DNA of 7,251 nucleotides from Desulfobacteraceae bacterium (GTDB taxonomy: Bacteria; Desulfobacterota; DSM-4660; Desulfatiglandales; JALVMZ01). Below are positions 5,991 through 7,251 of this stretch, piece after piece. Position 1 is the stretch's first letter, and each line of letters begins with the position of its first letter. The notes under the pieces were generated by a model. The model ran no database searches, was not told the DNA's origin, and saw only the letters and a list, made by a program, of their open reading frames with translations. A program made the position numbers and the translations under genes. The stretch spans positions 1-7,251 of the forward strand of contig JALVMZ010000060.1 of NCBI GenBank assembly GCA_027032655.1. Reading direction: 5' to 3'.

Positions 5991-6955
5991 TATGTGATAT
6001 CTGTAATCCTGTTCAGACCTTTAATTCTAAGGATTCTGTTCAGATTCTTCCTTAACTCATCTTCGTTTGAGAACCTGACTTCAAATTTAAACTGGTCTGA
6101 TTCAAAATATGGTGGTGGTTCAATCCTTATCCCTTCTGGCAGGTCAAGTGTGGATATTCTCCTTGAAAACTCCCTCTGAAACCTTCTCAGCACTGGATAT
6201 CTCATCTCCTTTAGTGTTTCCATAATGGCCTTTGCCTTCTGTGGAGGATTCATTTTATCCCTTTTTATTACAGCTACAATCCCTGGATCATTCAGTATAT
6301 CTATAACTTCCTGTTTCTTATTGAATGAAATATCTTTCAATATATCAATAAATTGTAACTGATAATTAAAGCTTAATTTCAATTTAGATATAAGGTCAAG
6401 TATGATTTTTCTGGATTCTCCATTAAACTTATCTGACAGTGATTGAAGGGTCTTAACGGGTATATGTCCGCTTGCAATTGACCTTTTAATATCATCCGGA
6501 TATGAAAGTATCTCAATAAAAATATTATATAATCTTTTATCTGATGAGAGATTAATATGAGGCATAAATTCAATTACCTCATCTTCAGAGACCATTTTTG
6601 ACAGATTGCTTATAACCATTGCCTTTTCAACGGGATTGAGCTCTCTAATGGTAAGATTTTCATACAGATTCAACATGAGAAGCTCTTTTTCACTCATTCC
6701 TGACTCTGTAACATCAAAGAAATCTGTCTCTGATTGATTCATCTGTTTTAGGGCAATAACTCTCCGATAGCCTGATACAACATGTGCCCTACCCTTTCCT
6801 CTTTTGAACACTATTAAAGGGGGATTTATAATCCCGTGCATTTTTATTGAATTTATCAGGGCAGTAAGGGAGAAATTGTAGCTCATGCAATAGGGACCAA
6901 GGGTATCATCCACCATGGAAAGGGGCAATCTTATATGTTTCTTTATAATCTTCAT
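5990..6955 (-). CDS. ParB/Spo0J-like nuclease/CTPase-fold protein
   Basis: A 321-residue protein with a ParB-like N-terminal domain. Motifs in order are LINSIKMHGIINPPLIV (residues 33-49), VVSGYRR (59-65, corresponding to the GERR nucleotide-binding box of ParB with Tyr for Glu), and LYENLTIRELNPVEKA (97-112, matching the ENxQRxxLxPxEEA box). Residues 113-185 look like the helical ParB core, including YPDDIKRSIASGHIPVKTLQSL, which parallels the 'LPxxVxxxxxxGxIsxxHA' part after the helix-turn-helix. The last 80 residues (with LPEGIRIEPPPYF) are unrecognised. ParB proteins clamp DNA using CTP, but whether this one binds CTP or DNA is not shown. There is no parA or parS-like site here, so chromosome partition is unlikely. 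The ATG directly follows the TAG of the transporter gene and lacks a clear ribosome binding site; the gene overlaps the SPL-like gene. Confidence 0.8.
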   Translation of the reverse strand: MKIIKKHIRLPLSMVDDTLGPYCMSYNFSLTALINSIKMHGIINPPLIVFKRGKGRAHVVSGYRRVIALKQMNQSETDFFDVTESGMSEKELLMLNLYENLTIRELNPVEKAMVISNLSKMVSEDEVIEFMPHINLSSDKRLYNIFIEILSYPDDIKRSIASGHIPVKTLQSLSDKFNGESRKIILDLISKLKLSFNYQLQFIDILKDISFNKKQEVIDILNDPGIVAVIKRDKMNPPQKAKAIMETLKEMRYPVLRRFQREFSRRISTLDLPEGIRIEPPPYFESDQFKFEVRFSNEDELRKNLNRILRIKGLNRITDIT

Positions 6956-7251
6956 CTAATAAATTATACCAATTACTGCACCTGTCATACAGGTTGCAAG
7001 GGTCCCCCCTATTATTGACCTGATACCCAGGCCAGCTATCTCATGTCTTCTTTCAGGAACCATGGCACCGATTCCTCCAATCATTATTCCAAGGGAACCA
7101 AAATTGGCAAAACCACACATTGCGTATGTCATAATCAGCTTTGTCCTGGGGCTGAGTGCCTGGGCTGGCAGGCGGGATAGATCCACATAGGCAATGAACT
7201 CATTGAGCACTGTTTTTGTCCCCATAAGGGCCCCTGCTGTGGAGGCCTCAT
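6956..7251 (-). CDS. Concentrative nucleoside transporter (CNT/NupC family), C-terminal part
   Basis: The C-terminal 97 residues of a CNT-family nucleoside symporter, an inner-membrane protein that takes up nucleosides with H+ or Na+. The gene begins beyond the right edge: the frame stays open through 7251 and reads EASTAGAL before the methionine at 7225, which is internal. The CNT signature (G/A)xKx3NEFVA(Y/M/F) appears as GTKTVLNEFIAY, followed by the highly conserved MTYAMCGFANFGSLGIMIGG and PERR, then a last hydrophobic segment (GGTLATCMTGAVIGIIY). Bacterial members are around 400 residues, so about a quarter is present. Its stop abuts the start of the ParB-like gene (TAG|ATG), so the two are probably on one transcript. 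Confidence 0.95.
   Translation of the reverse strand, partial: EASTAGALMGTKTVLNEFIAYVDLSRLPAQALSPRTKLIMTYAMCGFANFGSLGIMIGGIGAMVPERRHEIAGLGIRSIIGGTLATCMTGAVIGIIY

Noticed and set aside
5990..6955. Chromosome or plasmid partition function (ParABS) for the ParB-like protein
   Set aside because: No ParA gene or parS-like 16-bp palindrome is seen nearby, and the C-terminal domain and radical SAM partner do not fit a partition operon.

Overview
The window is AT-rich, tightly packed bacterial chromosome. It holds nine protein genes: a plus-strand block (1-3552) and a minus-strand block (3640-7251) that converge on a strong hairpin at 3580-3621. The gene set fits an anaerobic Gram-negative of the Desulfobacterota (former Deltaproteobacteria) or a close relative: a DUF4911 protein next to NAD kinase, a short-chain 3-hydroxyacyl-CoA dehydrogenase, a stand-alone NifU-type Fe-S protein, two radical SAM enzymes, and a bS22-like ribosomal microprotein. 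This placement is inference from gene content, not a marker-gene identification.

Plus strand. The window opens inside the adenine deaminase gene (its C-terminal 242 residues). Next come NAD kinase (nadK), a 73-residue DUF4911 protein whose start lies inside the end of nadK, and the tRNA methylthiotransferase miaB, which starts at TTG and overlaps the DUF4911 stop by three bases. The spacing (14 bp, overlap, overlap) indicates one transcript. Then comes a 295-bp non-coding stretch (3168-3462) with a good promoter candidate and a 120-bp palindromic, MITE-like element with perfect 13-bp terminal inverted repeats. It ends at a 29-codon gene for a very basic protein of the AURKAIP1/COX24 (bS22/mS38) type.

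Minus strand, in transcription order. The C-terminal part of a concentrative nucleoside transporter runs in from the right edge. Directly abutting it (TAG|ATG) is a ParB-like protein, and overlapping that by one base (TAATG) is a radical SAM protein of the spore photoproduct lyase-like family. After a 74-bp gap come an Nfu-type Fe-S scaffold and then 3-hydroxybutyryl-CoA dehydrogenase.

The least explained part is the coupled ParB-like/SPL-like pair. The ParB-like protein has the N-terminal nucleotide-binding motifs and a helical ParB core but no ParA neighbour. The SPL-like enzyme keeps the three radical SAM cysteines but, in my alignment from memory, lacks the cysteine that donates hydrogen in true spore photoproduct lyase. 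Together they may form an undescribed nucleic-acid-related system. No RNA genes, CRISPR arrays or complete insertion sequences were seen.
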